A stretch of DNA of 64,000 nucleotides from Pseudomonas sp. BMS12 (lineage in GTDB: Bacteria; Pseudomonadota; Gammaproteobacteria; Pseudomonadales; Pseudomonadaceae): positions 62,001 through 126,000 of the forward strand of contig NZ_LSOF01000002.1 in the NCBI RefSeq assembly GCF_001592875.1. Reading direction: 5' to 3'. Shown here one piece after another: positions 1 through 9,764 of this stretch (its first letter is position 1; every line of letters begins with the position of its first letter). A program made the translations under genes and the position numbers. A model generated the notes under the pieces. It did no database searches, was not told the DNA's origin, and was given only the letters and a program-made list of their open reading frames with translations.

Positions 1-263
1 TAGGCGTAGCTGGTGCTGCCGCCCAGGGTGCCGAGATCCTGTATGCCACCGCTGGCCGTCCAGAGGAACGCGTGGGCCCCGGTACCGGCATAGCTATAGC
101 CAACCACATCGGCGTTCTCGCTGAGGCTATGCGGCACGCTGTAGGAGGTGATGATCAGGCTGCCGAGATCGGTCAGTGCATAGAACTGGGCCTGCGCCGG
201 CAAAGCCAGGCAGCCACAACAGATACCCACGGCATAGGCCGTGGCCAAGACAGGATGAGACAT
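1..263 (-). CDS. HAF-repeat exported protein (N-terminal part, cut by window edge)
   Basis: The frame opens with ATG at 261-263 and runs off the left edge after 87 codons. A gggag ribosome-binding site lies about 10 bases upstream. Residues 1-25 look like a signal peptide, with a Cys-rich hydrophobic core (AVGICCGCLALP) and an AQA cleavage site. The exported part contains HAFLWT followed by GGIQDLGTLGGS, which is the signature of the HAF-repeat family of extracellular proteins, probably beta-propeller-like. The function of that family is not established, and some members carry C-terminal sorting tags. The C-terminus is outside the window, so I cannot say whether one is present. The gene diverges from dctP. 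Confidence 0.7.
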   Translation of the reverse strand, partial: MSHPVLATAYAVGICCGCLALPAQAQFYALTDLGSLIITSYSVPHSLSENADVVGYSYAGTGAHAFLWTASGGIQDLGTLGGSTSYA

Positions 264-1636
<1,373 letters not shown>

Positions 1637-1681
1637 GAGTGGCCCGAGCCACCTGATGCTGTAGGCAGCTGCCTGCAGCCA

Positions 1682-1712
1682 AAGACCCCGCAGTCTGTTG
1701 TCGCGGGGTCTT
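1682..1712 (+). terminator. Intercistronic hairpin between dctP and dctQ
   Basis: A perfect 10-base inverted repeat (AAGACCCCGC / GCGGGGTCTT) surrounds an 11-base loop, directly after dctP. There is no long T run, so it is probably a partial terminator or an RNA-stabilising hairpin. Binding-protein genes are often set apart from membrane-subunit genes in this way. Confidence 0.6.
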
Positions 1713-1736
1713 GTCCATCACGCTGGAGAAGAAAAC

Positions 1737-2369
1737 ATGAATGCCTTGCGGCGAATCTGGGACCACTTCGAGGAAGCCTTCATCGCCTTTCTCCTGGGGG
1801 CCATGACGCTGGTGACCTTCGTCTACGTCATCCTCAACAACCTCTACACCCTGTTCTACACCCTGGCTGACCATTGGCCGGCGGCCAGCGACTTCCTGTT
1901 CGCCATCGGTGACGGCATTCTCGCCGCCGCCCAGGCCATGACCTGGAGCAGCGCGCTGACCAAGGCTCTGTTCGCCTGGCTGATCTTCTTCGGCCTGGCC
2001 TACGGTGTGCGTACCGCCGGGCACATCGGTGTGGATGCCCTGGTCAAGCTGGCGCCCAAGCACATCCAGCGGGTGATCGGCGTGATCGCCTGCCTGTGCT
2101 GCCTGGGCTATGCCGGGCTGATCAGCGTGGCCAGCTTCGAGTGGGTGCAGACCCTGTTCACCGCCGCCATCGGCGCCGAAGACCTGGGCCACTACGGCAT
2201 CATGCAGTGGCACATCGGCCTGATCATTCCGCTGGGCTTCGCCCTGGTATTCATCCGCTTCGCCGAAATCCTGGTGCGCATCCTGCGCGGCCAACAGACC
2301 GGCCTGGGCCTGGCTGACGAAGCCGCCGAAGCCGTCAAACTGACCGAGCATGAGGAGCACAAGCCATGA
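1737..2369 (+). CDS. dctQ: TRAP transporter small membrane subunit DctQ
   Basis: This 210-residue protein is the small integral-membrane subunit of the dicarboxylate TRAP transporter. Four hydrophobic segments are visible at about residues 15-40, 70-95, 105-130 and 150-175. The ATG at 1737 was chosen over an upstream in-frame start because it has a good ribosome-binding site (ggagaa) and gives the usual N-terminus, MNALRRIWDHFEE. Its stop codon overlaps the dctM start by four bases (ATGA), which indicates translational coupling. Confidence 0.93.
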   Translation: MNALRRIWDHFEEAFIAFLLGAMTLVTFVYVILNNLYTLFYTLADHWPAASDFLFAIGDGILAAAQAMTWSSALTKALFAWLIFFGLAYGVRTAGHIGVDALVKLAPKHIQRVIGVIACLCCLGYAGLISVASFEWVQTLFTAAIGAEDLGHYGIMQWHIGLIIPLGFALVFIRFAEILVRILRGQQTGLGLADEAAEAVKLTEHEEHKP

Positions 2370-3649
2370 CAGTACTGTTCCTCTTCTTCATGCTGTTCGT
2401 GCTGATGTTCATCGGCGTGCCGATCGCCGTGTCCCTAGGCCTGGCCGGCTCGCTGACCATCATCTTCTTCAGCCCCGACTCCGTACGTTCGCTGGCGATC
2501 AAGCTGTTCGAGACCAGCGAGCACTACACCCTGCTGGCAATTCCGTTCTTCCTCCTGGCCGGCGCCTTCATGACCACCGGCGGCGTGGCGCGCCGCCTGA
2601 TCGACTTCGCCAACGCCTGCGTCGGCCACATCCGTGGCGGCCTGGCGATTGCCGCCGTGCTGGCGTGCATGCTGTTCGCCGCGCTGTCCGGTTCCTCGCC
2701 GGCCACCGTGGCCGCGGTCGGCTCCATCGCCATCGCCGGCATGGTCCGTTCCGGCTACCCGCAGGAGTTCGGCGCCGGCATCGTCTGCAACGCCGGCACC
2801 CTGGGCATCCTGATCCCGCCGAGCATCGTCATGGTGGTGTATGCCGCCGCCACCGAAACCTCGGTGGGCAAGCTGTTCATGGCCGGCGTGGTGCCGGGCG
2901 TACTGCTCGGCCTGACGCTGATGATCGCGATCTACATCGTCGCGGTGAAGAAGAACCTGCCGGCCCTGCCGCGCGCCAGCCTGCGCGAGTGGCTGGGTGC
3001 CGCACGCAAGGCCATCTGGGGTCTGCTGCTGATGGTGATCATCCTCGGTGGCATCTACTCGGGCATGTTCACCCCGACCGAAGCGGCCGCCGTAGCGGCG
3101 GTGTACTCGGCCTTCATCGCCCTGTTCGTGTACAAGGACCTGACCTTCCGCGAAGTGCCGAAGGTGCTGCTGGAGTCCGGCAAGCTCTCCATCATGCTGA
3201 TGTTCATCATCGCCAACGCGATGCTGTTCGCCCACGTGCTGACCACCGAGCAGCTGCCGCAGCAGATCACCACTTGGGTGATCGAGGCCGGCCTGACGCC
3301 GATCACCTTCCTGCTGGTGGTGAACATCGTGCTGCTGATCGCCGGGGCCTTCATGGAGCCTTCGGCGATCATCCTGATCCTGGCACCGATCCTGTTCCCC
3401 ATCGCCACGCAACTGGGCATCGACCCGATCCATCTGGGCATCATCATGGTGGTCAACCTGGAGATCGGCCTGGTCACGCCGCCGGTGGGGCTCAACCTGT
3501 TCGTCAGTTCCGCGGTCACCGGCATGCCGCTGACCGCCACCATCCGCGCCGCACTGCCGTGGCTGATGATCCTGCTGGCCTTCCTGCTGTTGGTCACCTA
3601 TGTGCCCTTCATCTCCCTGGCCCTGCCCAACTGGATCGGCATGAACTGA
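2366..3649 (+). CDS. dctM: TRAP transporter large permease DctM
   Basis: The 427-residue protein is the large permease that couples dicarboxylate uptake to the sodium or proton gradient. It is hydrophobic throughout, with roughly 12 membrane segments. It contains conserved family stretches such as GVPIAVSLGLAGS near the N-terminus, SGSSPATVAAVGS near residue 110, and NLEIGLVTPPVGLNLFV near residue 370. Length is typical. It is last in the dctPQM operon, overlaps dctQ by four bases, and is followed by a strong terminator. Confidence 0.95.
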   Translation: MTVLFLFFMLFVLMFIGVPIAVSLGLAGSLTIIFFSPDSVRSLAIKLFETSEHYTLLAIPFFLLAGAFMTTGGVARRLIDFANACVGHIRGGLAIAAVLACMLFAALSGSSPATVAAVGSIAIAGMVRSGYPQEFGAGIVCNAGTLGILIPPSIVMVVYAAATETSVGKLFMAGVVPGVLLGLTLMIAIYIVAVKKNLPALPRASLREWLGAARKAIWGLLLMVIILGGIYSGMFTPTEAAAVAAVYSAFIALFVYKDLTFREVPKVLLESGKLSIMLMFIIANAMLFAHVLTTEQLPQQITTWVIEAGLTPITFLLVVNIVLLIAGAFMEPSAIILILAPILFPIATQLGIDPIHLGIIMVVNLEIGLVTPPVGLNLFVSSAVTGMPLTATIRAALPWLMILLAFLLLVTYVPFISLALPNWIGMN

Positions 3650-3673
3650 CCCCCGAGCTACTCAGCAACTTTG

Positions 3674-3698
3674 CCCGGCCTCGTGCCGGGTTTTTTTT
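3674..3698 (+). terminator. Rho-independent terminator of dctPQM
   Basis: A CCCGGC/GCCGGG stem with a five-base loop is followed by eight T residues, 24 bases after the dctM stop codon. The remainder of the 302-base gap up to bufA (3650-3951) holds a REP-like element and a possible promoter, and no gene that I can see. Confidence 0.9.
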
Positions 3699-3741
3699 GC
3701 CTGCGCCAGGCACAGGCTGCCCGAGTACCGGCCCGGCTTCT

Positions 3742-3764
3742 GCGGGAGCGGCTTCAACCGCGAT
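3742..3764 (+). repeat. REP-like palindromic element
   Basis: GCGGGAGCGGCTTCAACCGC resembles the better-conserved copies at 32651 and 35069 (GGGAGCGGCTTCAGCCGCGA). The core forms a small hairpin. Such short extragenic palindromes are common in Pseudomonas genomes. This copy carries one mismatch. Confidence 0.55.
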
Positions 3765-3877
3765 AAAGACCACGCGAAGCAGCCCGAGGCGCCGTCACCT
3801 GGCGCAAGCGACGTGCCGCCCAGAGGCTCCCAAAGAGCATCTCGCACGCGCAGCATCCAATCTTTTTTTCCTGCACC

Positions 3878-3904
3878 TGTAACGCTCGCGGGACGACCTA
3901 CTCT
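3878..3904 (+). promoter_or_regulatory. Possible ECF-sigma promoter of the buf operon
   Basis: TGTAAC at 3878-3883 resembles the -35 box used by many ECF sigma factors and is followed by a CGAC/TACTCT region. The -35/-10 spacing is not clean, so this is only a candidate. It is plausible because bufferin operons in other bacteria are controlled by ECF sigma factors. Confidence 0.3.
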
Positions 3905-3951
3905 AGTGTCATGTCCGGCAGCCAGCCGGTTCATACCAAGAGGAACTGACC

Positions 3952-4209
3952 ATGACTCACAAGACCGCTTCCACCATGACCGGCGCCGCCCTGGCCCTGG
4001 CCGCCGCCGGCCTGTTCGCCAGCCTGCCGACCCAGGTGGTCGCCGAAGAAGCTCAGGTGCACTGCTACGGCGTGACCTCGTGCAAGGGCCAGAACGACTG
4101 CAAGACCGCCGAGAACAGCTGCAAGGGCCAGGCGTCGTGCAAAGGCCACGGCTTCAAGGCCATGACCATTGCCGAGTGCAATGCTGCCGGTGGCGAAGTC
4201 CGCGAGTAA
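3952..4209 (+). CDS. bufA: Bufferin precursor peptide, DUF2282 family (BufA)
   Basis: This 85-residue protein is a DUF2282 peptide. Residues 1-31 form a signal peptide ending VVA. The exported core has six cysteines (38, 44, 50, 57, 63, 76), several in a repeated CKG context (SCKGQNDCK, SCKGQASCKGHGF). Related peptides, called bufferins, are ribosomally made metallophores whose cysteines are modified by the neighbouring DUF692 enzyme and which protect against excess copper. A good ribosome-binding site (agaggaa) precedes the ATG. It is first in a three-gene operon with bufB and bufC. That this particular peptide binds copper is an inference from the family. Confidence 0.85.
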   Translation: MTHKTASTMTGAALALAAAGLFASLPTQVVAEEAQVHCYGVTSCKGQNDCKTAENSCKGQASCKGHGFKAMTIAECNAAGGEVRE

Positions 4210-4269
4210 GCGATGCGCGGGCCGACCCAGTCGGCCCGCACCCCGGCCACAAAAGGACATCCCAGCCCC

Positions 4270-5103
4270 ATGCTTCCCTATCTCGGCCACGGCCTCGGCC
4301 TGCGCAGCCAGTACTACCAGGAGATTCTCGACCGCCGCCCGGCTGTGGACTGGTTCGAGATCATTTCCGAGAACTACCTGGTGGAGGGTGGCAAGGCCCT
4401 CTACTACCTCGACGCCATTGCCGAGCATTACCCACTGGTAATGCATGGCGTGTCGCTGTCGATCGGCGGCCCGCATGAACTGGATCGCGATTACCTGCAG
4501 CGCCTCAAGCAACTGATCAGCCGCGTGCACCCGGCCTGGGTCTCCGACCACCTGTGCTGGACCCGCGGTAATGCCCACCAGCTACACGATCTGTTGCCGC
4601 TGCCCTACAACGAAGAAAGCCTGGCCTACCTCAGCGAACGCGTGCGGCAGGTGCAGGACATCCTCGAACGCCCCCTGGTGCTGGAGAACCTCTCCAGCTA
4701 CGTACAGCCGGCCAGCTCGACCCTCAGCGAGTGGGACTTCCTCGCCGCCCTCAGCGCCGAGAGCGGCTGCCAGCTGCTGCTGGACGTCAACAACGTCTAC
4801 GTCAGTGCACGCAACCAGGGCTTCGAACCCTGGGACTTCATCAGCGCGTTGCCGCCGCAAAGCATCCGCCAGCTGCACCTGGCCGGGCACAGCGACTACG
4901 GCGACTACGTCATCGACACCCATGACCACCCGGTGGCAGATCCGGTGTGGCAGCTGTATCGGCGCACCCTGGAGCATCTCGGCCCGGTGTCCACCCTGCT
5001 CGAACGCGATGACCGGCTACCGCCGCTGGACGATCTACTGGACGAGCTGCAGCGCGCGCGCGAACTGGCCCGCGCTGCCCTGGAGGCGCGCCAATGCGCC
5101 TGA
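4270..5103 (+). CDS. bufB: MNIO-family (DUF692) peptide-modifying oxidase BufB
   Basis: The 277-residue protein belongs to the DUF692 multinuclear non-heme iron oxidase family, TIM-barrel enzymes that oxidise cysteines in precursor peptides. Conserved stretches carrying probable metal ligands are GLGLRSQYY, HGVSLSIGG, SDHLCW, ENLSSY, LDVNNVYVSARN, LHLAGHS and DTHDHPV. The ATG at 4270 was chosen because it gives the family N-terminus and has AAAAGGA upstream; an in-frame ATG at 4213 would add 19 residues of unlikely leader. The end overlaps bufC by 10 bases. The substrate is presumably the BufA peptide encoded just upstream. Confidence 0.88.
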   Translation: MLPYLGHGLGLRSQYYQEILDRRPAVDWFEIISENYLVEGGKALYYLDAIAEHYPLVMHGVSLSIGGPHELDRDYLQRLKQLISRVHPAWVSDHLCWTRGNAHQLHDLLPLPYNEESLAYLSERVRQVQDILERPLVLENLSSYVQPASSTLSEWDFLAALSAESGCQLLLDVNNVYVSARNQGFEPWDFISALPPQSIRQLHLAGHSDYGDYVIDTHDHPVADPVWQLYRRTLEHLGPVSTLLERDDRLPPLDDLLDELQRARELARAALEARQCA

Positions 5104-5888
5104 ACGACTGGCAGCGCGAGCTGGAAAGCTACCTGCTGAACGACGACCCGCAGGCCATGCAGGCACTGCTGCCCGAACTGCGCGACGGGCCGACCCTGAG
5201 TGGCGCCGGCGGTCTGGGCATCTACCACAACGCCTATCGCGCGCGACTGCTGGAAACCCTGCGCGGCGACTATCCGACCGTGCACGCCTGGCTCGGCGAC
5301 GCGGAATTCGACGCGCTGATGCACGCTTACCTGCGCGCCCATCCGCCACGCCACTACAGCCTGCGCTGGTTGGGTGAACAGTTGCCGGGCTTCGTCGACC
5401 GGCACCTGATCGCCGAGCAGGCCGCGCCACTGGCCGAACTGGCACGCCTGGAGTGGGCCTTTACCCTGGCCTTCGACGCCGCCGATGCTGAACCGCTGAG
5501 CCTGCAACAGATCGCCGCCTTGCCCGCCGAGCAGTGGCCGACGCTGCAGGTAAGTGGCCACCCCAGCCTGCAACGCCTGCCCTGCCGCTACAACAGCCTG
5601 GCGCAGTGGCGGGCAGTCAAGGCCGCGACCGACTTCCCCGCCAGCCAGGCACTGGCGGCCGAGGAACTGTGCCTGGTGTGGCGTCAGGATCTGGTCTGCC
5701 GCTACCGCGCCCTGGCCAGCGACGAAACCGGCGCCCTGCAGGCCATGCTCGCCGGCGCCACGTTCGGCGAGCTGTGCGCAAGCCTGGCCGCCCACGGCGA
5801 ACAGGCGCCGGCACTGGCCGCCGGCTGGCTCAAGCAGTGGCTGCAGGACGGCCTGCTGGTTACCAGTCGAGCACCAGCCCCAGGCTGA
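5094..5888 (+). CDS. bufC: DUF2063 partner protein of the bufferin system (BufC)
   Basis: The 264-residue protein has the N-terminal DUF2063 domain (LNDWQRELESYLL, YHNAYRARLLETLRGDYPT) found beside DUF692 enzymes. In related systems this partner is needed for peptide recognition or modification by the MNIO enzyme. It overlaps bufB by 10 bases, so the two are likely made together. The last 29 bases overlap the 3' end of the convergent estA gene, so transcripts of the two operons would be antisense to each other at their ends. Confidence 0.82.
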   Translation: MRLNDWQRELESYLLNDDPQAMQALLPELRDGPTLSGAGGLGIYHNAYRARLLETLRGDYPTVHAWLGDAEFDALMHAYLRAHPPRHYSLRWLGEQLPGFVDRHLIAEQAAPLAELARLEWAFTLAFDAADAEPLSLQQIAALPAEQWPTLQVSGHPSLQRLPCRYNSLAQWRAVKAATDFPASQALAAEELCLVWRQDLVCRYRALASDETGALQAMLAGATFGELCASLAAHGEQAPALAAGWLKQWLQDGLLVTSRAPAPG

Positions 5889-7761
5889 TGCCGTGCTGAT
5901 CGGCGTCGCCGGCGTGCCGATAGCTGTAACCCAGCTGCCAGGCCAGGTCCGCCGCGAGCTGCTGACGCAGCCCCAGGGTGGCGCGGGTCAGGTCCGATTC
6001 GGGCTCGTAGCCCTTGAGCTCGAAGTCCACGCCGGCGACGCTGTTCAGCTCCATCTTCACCTCTTGCTGATCATCCTCGAACTCCCGTTCACGAGCGATC
6101 TCGCCGAACAGCTCGGCGTCGGCAGCCAGGGCAAAGCGTGCCTGCAGGCCAACCCCCAGGCGCTGCGACTCCACCCGTTGATCGTCATAGCTCAGCGCCG
6201 TCGAGCTGGCACCGCTCTCGCGATAGCCATTGACCTGGGTATGGGCGTAATCGGCACTGACGAACGGCCGCAGGCGCAAGCGCTCATCCACCGCGAACTC
6301 CATGCCCAGGCGCCCGCCCAGAGCCAGCAGCTGGCCATCGCTATCGCCTTTTTCGGTACGCGTGGTGATGCCCAGGGCGAAGCGGCGTTCGAGGTCGTGG
6401 TAATCCAGATAGCCTGTGCTGAGCATGACATCGCCCCACAACTGACCGTCGTCGTACTGGGCGAAGGCGCTGGCCAGGTAGCTGCGCAGGCCGTACTCGG
6501 AGTCACGCGGGCCAAGTTGCAGATCCTGATCCTGCAGCTCCAGCGCCACGCCCAGACGCCAGTGTTCGTCCAGACGGTAGCTGCTACCCATGCTCAGCGT
6601 CTTGCCATCGCCATCCCCCTCGGCGCTGGTATCGGCAGCGTCGAAATCCGCACGGCTCACCCCACCATCGATGAAGCCGCGCCATTTGCCGACTGCCTGC
6701 CAGCGCCCCCAGTCACCCAGCCACTGCTGCTGCAGCTTGCTCCGCGCGCTGCCCAGGGCGGACACGGCCGCTTGCGGCAGCAGGCTGACTTCCCAGGGTG
6801 CGGCCAGAATCGACAGCCCCTGGTCGGCGAGAATCCGCTGCATCGCCGCCGTCGGGTGGACCAGATCGGCGTAGATCAGCTTGCTCGGATCAGGCGTGGC
6901 ACTCAGCGCTCCCCAGGTGGCGTTCTGGCAACCGGTGGCTCCGGTGATGGAGACGGCGTAGAAGCAGGTCCCCAGCAGGTTCTGGCTGGCGTCGAAACCG
7001 AACGCCCCGGGATTGGCCAGCACCTCGCGATACAGCAGCGGCACATTGAGCGGGATCACCTCGGCGTCGAGGCTCGCCATCTGCCGGATCAGCTCGCCGT
7101 TGAAGGCCTGCGCCAGGGTGTATTGGGCGGGATTGAAGGCGCCACCCGTGGTGGGGTTCGCCACGTCGACCAGCAGCGGGGTCATGAAGTAGCGGCCACC
7201 GGCGGCCTGCAGGGCGCGCAGAGAATCGCCGAGGCGCACCGCAGCAGCCTGGGCAGTCGGCACACTGACCACCAGGCCCTGGAGGAAGTCGTTGCCGCCG
7301 CCGTTGACGTAGAACAGGGTGTCCGGGTCTACCACCCGGCCGCCGACCAGAAAGCCGTCGCGAGTACGCAGCGGCACGCCGCCAGAGCTGACCACCGAGC
7401 CGCCCGGCTGGGTGATCGACTGGTAGATCTGTGCAGTGGTGTAGCCACCGACCGCCCAGTTGTCGCCGTCGGCCTGCCCCAGCGCCTGACGAAGCGGGCT
7501 GGTGGAGGCGGTCTGCGAGCCGAGGCCGAGACCTTCACCGATCAGCATCGGTGAAGTGCCGGCAAAGGACTCACTGGAGAAGTAGCTGAAGGTCGGCCCA
7601 ACCTGGGTGGTGAAGCGAATCGGGTTGAGTCCGTTGGAGAACTGCCCCGCGTCGCTGAGGCTGTCGCCGAACACCACCATGCCGCTGTAGGCGGCGGCAT
7701 GGATCGAAGATGGACCTGCCAAAAGGCAGGCGAGTGCCAGCGGCGTCAATATGCGCTTCAT
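5860..7761 (-). CDS. estA: GDSL esterase autotransporter EstA
   Basis: The 633-residue protein is an outer-membrane-anchored esterase. After a signal peptide of about 24 residues comes the GDSL block VVFGDSLSDAG with the nucleophile Ser34. The matching Asp299 and His302 lie in DLVHPT. From about residue 350 to the end is an autotransporter beta-barrel that finishes LGLVLDW, with Trp as the terminal aromatic residue. Length is close to P. aeruginosa EstA, which is linked to rhamnolipid production and motility. It is monocistronic and converges on bufC. Confidence 0.92.
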   Translation of the reverse strand: MKRILTPLALACLLAGPSSIHAAAYSGMVVFGDSLSDAGQFSNGLNPIRFTTQVGPTFSYFSSESFAGTSPMLIGEGLGLGSQTASTSPLRQALGQADGDNWAVGGYTTAQIYQSITQPGGSVVSSGGVPLRTRDGFLVGGRVVDPDTLFYVNGGGNDFLQGLVVSVPTAQAAAVRLGDSLRALQAAGGRYFMTPLLVDVANPTTGGAFNPAQYTLAQAFNGELIRQMASLDAEVIPLNVPLLYREVLANPGAFGFDASQNLLGTCFYAVSITGATGCQNATWGALSATPDPSKLIYADLVHPTAAMQRILADQGLSILAAPWEVSLLPQAAVSALGSARSKLQQQWLGDWGRWQAVGKWRGFIDGGVSRADFDAADTSAEGDGDGKTLSMGSSYRLDEHWRLGVALELQDQDLQLGPRDSEYGLRSYLASAFAQYDDGQLWGDVMLSTGYLDYHDLERRFALGITTRTEKGDSDGQLLALGGRLGMEFAVDERLRLRPFVSADYAHTQVNGYRESGASSTALSYDDQRVESQRLGVGLQARFALAADAELFGEIAREREFEDDQQEVKMELNSVAGVDFELKGYEPESDLTRATLGLRQQLAADLAWQLGYSYRHAGDADQHGISLGLVLDW

Positions 7762-7935
7762 GAACCCAGTCCCCTGTTGTTCTTGTTGTGTTGGTTACGC
7801 GGCGGGGGACTTTAGGGTGTGTGCAGCGGGAACACACGATCGCTCGTGCAATTTCCCTCCTTCGATTGAGGCGCCGCGCGACGGGTTAATCCATTCGCGC
7901 GGCGGTCGCTCCAAGGTAGCAGGCGGCTTGTTGCG

Positions 7936-9687
7936 TTAGAGCGGTCGCTTCACCTCGTCGACGCCCTGTGAGGCGACATCCAGCTGCGCCGCCTTGGGTT
8001 TGATCAGACTGAAATCGATCAGGTTCTGCGGTTGCTGTGGATTGCCGATCAGCAGCGGCCGTACCTTGAACTGGGCATTGACCAGGCTCTTGCTGGGGTC
8101 GAGCTCGGCGAAGCGCAGCCCGGCCATGTCGGCCCAGGTGTGGATGAAATTGGCGCTGCTGTAGGGGCGCTGACGGGCGAAGCTGTAGTCCTGGCCCTGC
8201 CACTTCGGCGCCTGCCAGAGCATGAAGGGAATGGTGTACATCGGACTGGTCGGCGCCGCCTCGTTACGCCCGAGCACCTCGGGCTTGGGCGCATCGAACA
8301 CCGCCTCGCCATGGTCGGACAGGTACAGCAGAAAGCCGTTGGGGTCGGTGGCAGCGAAGCGCTTGATCAGGCTGGACACCACGAAATCGTTGTACAGCAC
8401 GGCGTTGTCGTAGCTGTTGTAGGTCGGCAACTGGGCATCGGTAACATGCGCCGGCGCGCCGCTGCGGTCGGTGAAGCGCTCGAACTCCGGCGGATAGCGG
8501 TACTGGTAGCTCATGTGGGTGCCGAGCAGGTGCACCACGATGAACTTGCGCGGTGCGCCATCGGCCAACACCTTGGCAAAAGGCTCCAGCACGTCACCGT
8601 CGTACTGGCGGGCGTTCTGCTCGCGGTTGTTGTTCAGATAGACCTGCTCGTCGGCCTCCTTGGAGAAGGTGGTGAGCATGGTGTTGCGCTTGGTCATGGT
8701 CTGCTGGTTGGTGATCCAGTAGGTGCGATAACCCGCCTGCTTCATCAGCCGGATCAGCGACGGCGTGCGCAGATAGTCATCAGGATGCTGCTGATCGGCG
8801 AAGGTCAGCACCTGCTGGAGGGCCTCGATGGTGTAGGGGCGCGGCGTGACCACGTTGTCGAACAGCTGCAGCTGGCTGCGCAGCTTGTCCAGTTCCGGCG
8901 TGGTTTCACGGGGGTATCCGTACAGGCTCATGCGCTGGCGGTTGGTCGATTCGCCGATCACCAGCACCAGCGTGGCCGGCTGGCCCGCATGGGCATCCTG
9001 CAGCGCGGTCAGCGGGGCGATCTTGCTGGCGCCGTCGAGTAGATCCTGCATGTTGGCCAACTGGCTGCGGTATTGCTGATAACCCACCAGCAGCTGCCAG
9101 GGCGTGGCCGGTTCCAGGCGCGCGGTGAAATGCTCGAAGGCCTCATGCAGATCGCCCTGCTTGAGATACTGGCGCAACGCCGGGTAGCCCAGCGAGACCG
9201 TGAACAGCACCACACTGGCCAGCACGGCCGCCTGCCGCGGCAGGTACACCGGCCTGATCTTGCGCCACAGCAGCCAGGCCCCCAGGCCATAGGCGAGAAA
9301 CACCGGCACCATCCACCAGGCAAAGTACTGCGCCAGATACTCGCTGCCTTCGCTGACGTTGGACTCGAAGAGAATGAAGATCACGCTCTGCGAGAACTCC
9401 TGGCCGTAGATCAGGAAGTAACCGAACGCCGCCAGCGAACAGAGCCACAATGGCACACCGATGAGCGCAGCCAACAGGCGCGCCCGTGCCGGGAACAGCA
9501 GCAGCGGTATCAGCCACAGGCTGCTGAGCAGGAACGCCTGGCGAAAGCCGGTGAAGCCGGCGGTGCCGGTGAACTGGATCAACGCCTGGGTTACGCCGGA
9601 GAAATACCAGAAGAACAGGAAGGCCCAGCCCAGGCCGGCCCAGTCGACCCGAACAGCACGTCCGGCGGGAGTTTGCACGGTAGTCAT
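7936..9687 (-). CDS. cptA: Phosphoethanolamine transferase CptA
   Basis: The 583-residue inner-membrane enzyme resembles E. coli CptA (YijP) along its length. The E. coli protein adds phosphoethanolamine to the lipopolysaccharide core. About five N-terminal membrane segments (residues 20-190) carry the conserved YGQEFSQSVIF and FESN stretch. The periplasmic sulfatase-fold domain follows, with LVLVIGEST, the nucleophile threonine in RPYTIEALQ, HLLGTH, and the metal ligands in LSDHGE. An in-frame GTG lies one codon upstream; ATG at 9687 is preferred. It stands alone between estA and the chemoreceptor gene. Confidence 0.88.
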   Translation of the reverse strand: MTTVQTPAGRAVRVDWAGLGWAFLFFWYFSGVTQALIQFTGTAGFTGFRQAFLLSSLWLIPLLLFPARARLLAALIGVPLWLCSLAAFGYFLIYGQEFSQSVIFILFESNVSEGSEYLAQYFAWWMVPVFLAYGLGAWLLWRKIRPVYLPRQAAVLASVVLFTVSLGYPALRQYLKQGDLHEAFEHFTARLEPATPWQLLVGYQQYRSQLANMQDLLDGASKIAPLTALQDAHAGQPATLVLVIGESTNRQRMSLYGYPRETTPELDKLRSQLQLFDNVVTPRPYTIEALQQVLTFADQQHPDDYLRTPSLIRLMKQAGYRTYWITNQQTMTKRNTMLTTFSKEADEQVYLNNNREQNARQYDGDVLEPFAKVLADGAPRKFIVVHLLGTHMSYQYRYPPEFERFTDRSGAPAHVTDAQLPTYNSYDNAVLYNDFVVSSLIKRFAATDPNGFLLYLSDHGEAVFDAPKPEVLGRNEAAPTSPMYTIPFMLWQAPKWQGQDYSFARQRPYSSANFIHTWADMAGLRFAELDPSKSLVNAQFKVRPLLIGNPQQPQNLIDFSLIKPKAAQLDVASQGVDEVKRPL

Positions 9688-9764
9688 CACGGTTTGCTCG
9701 TGGAGGAAACCGCGTCACTGTGCTCGGCTCGCTGTTAAAAAAGTGTCAAACGCCGCAGCGCCCC

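Noticed and set aside
5554..7554. A plus-strand open frame of 666 codons
   Set aside because: It is antisense to estA, which has a full GDSL and autotransporter architecture. The frame is a composition artefact.
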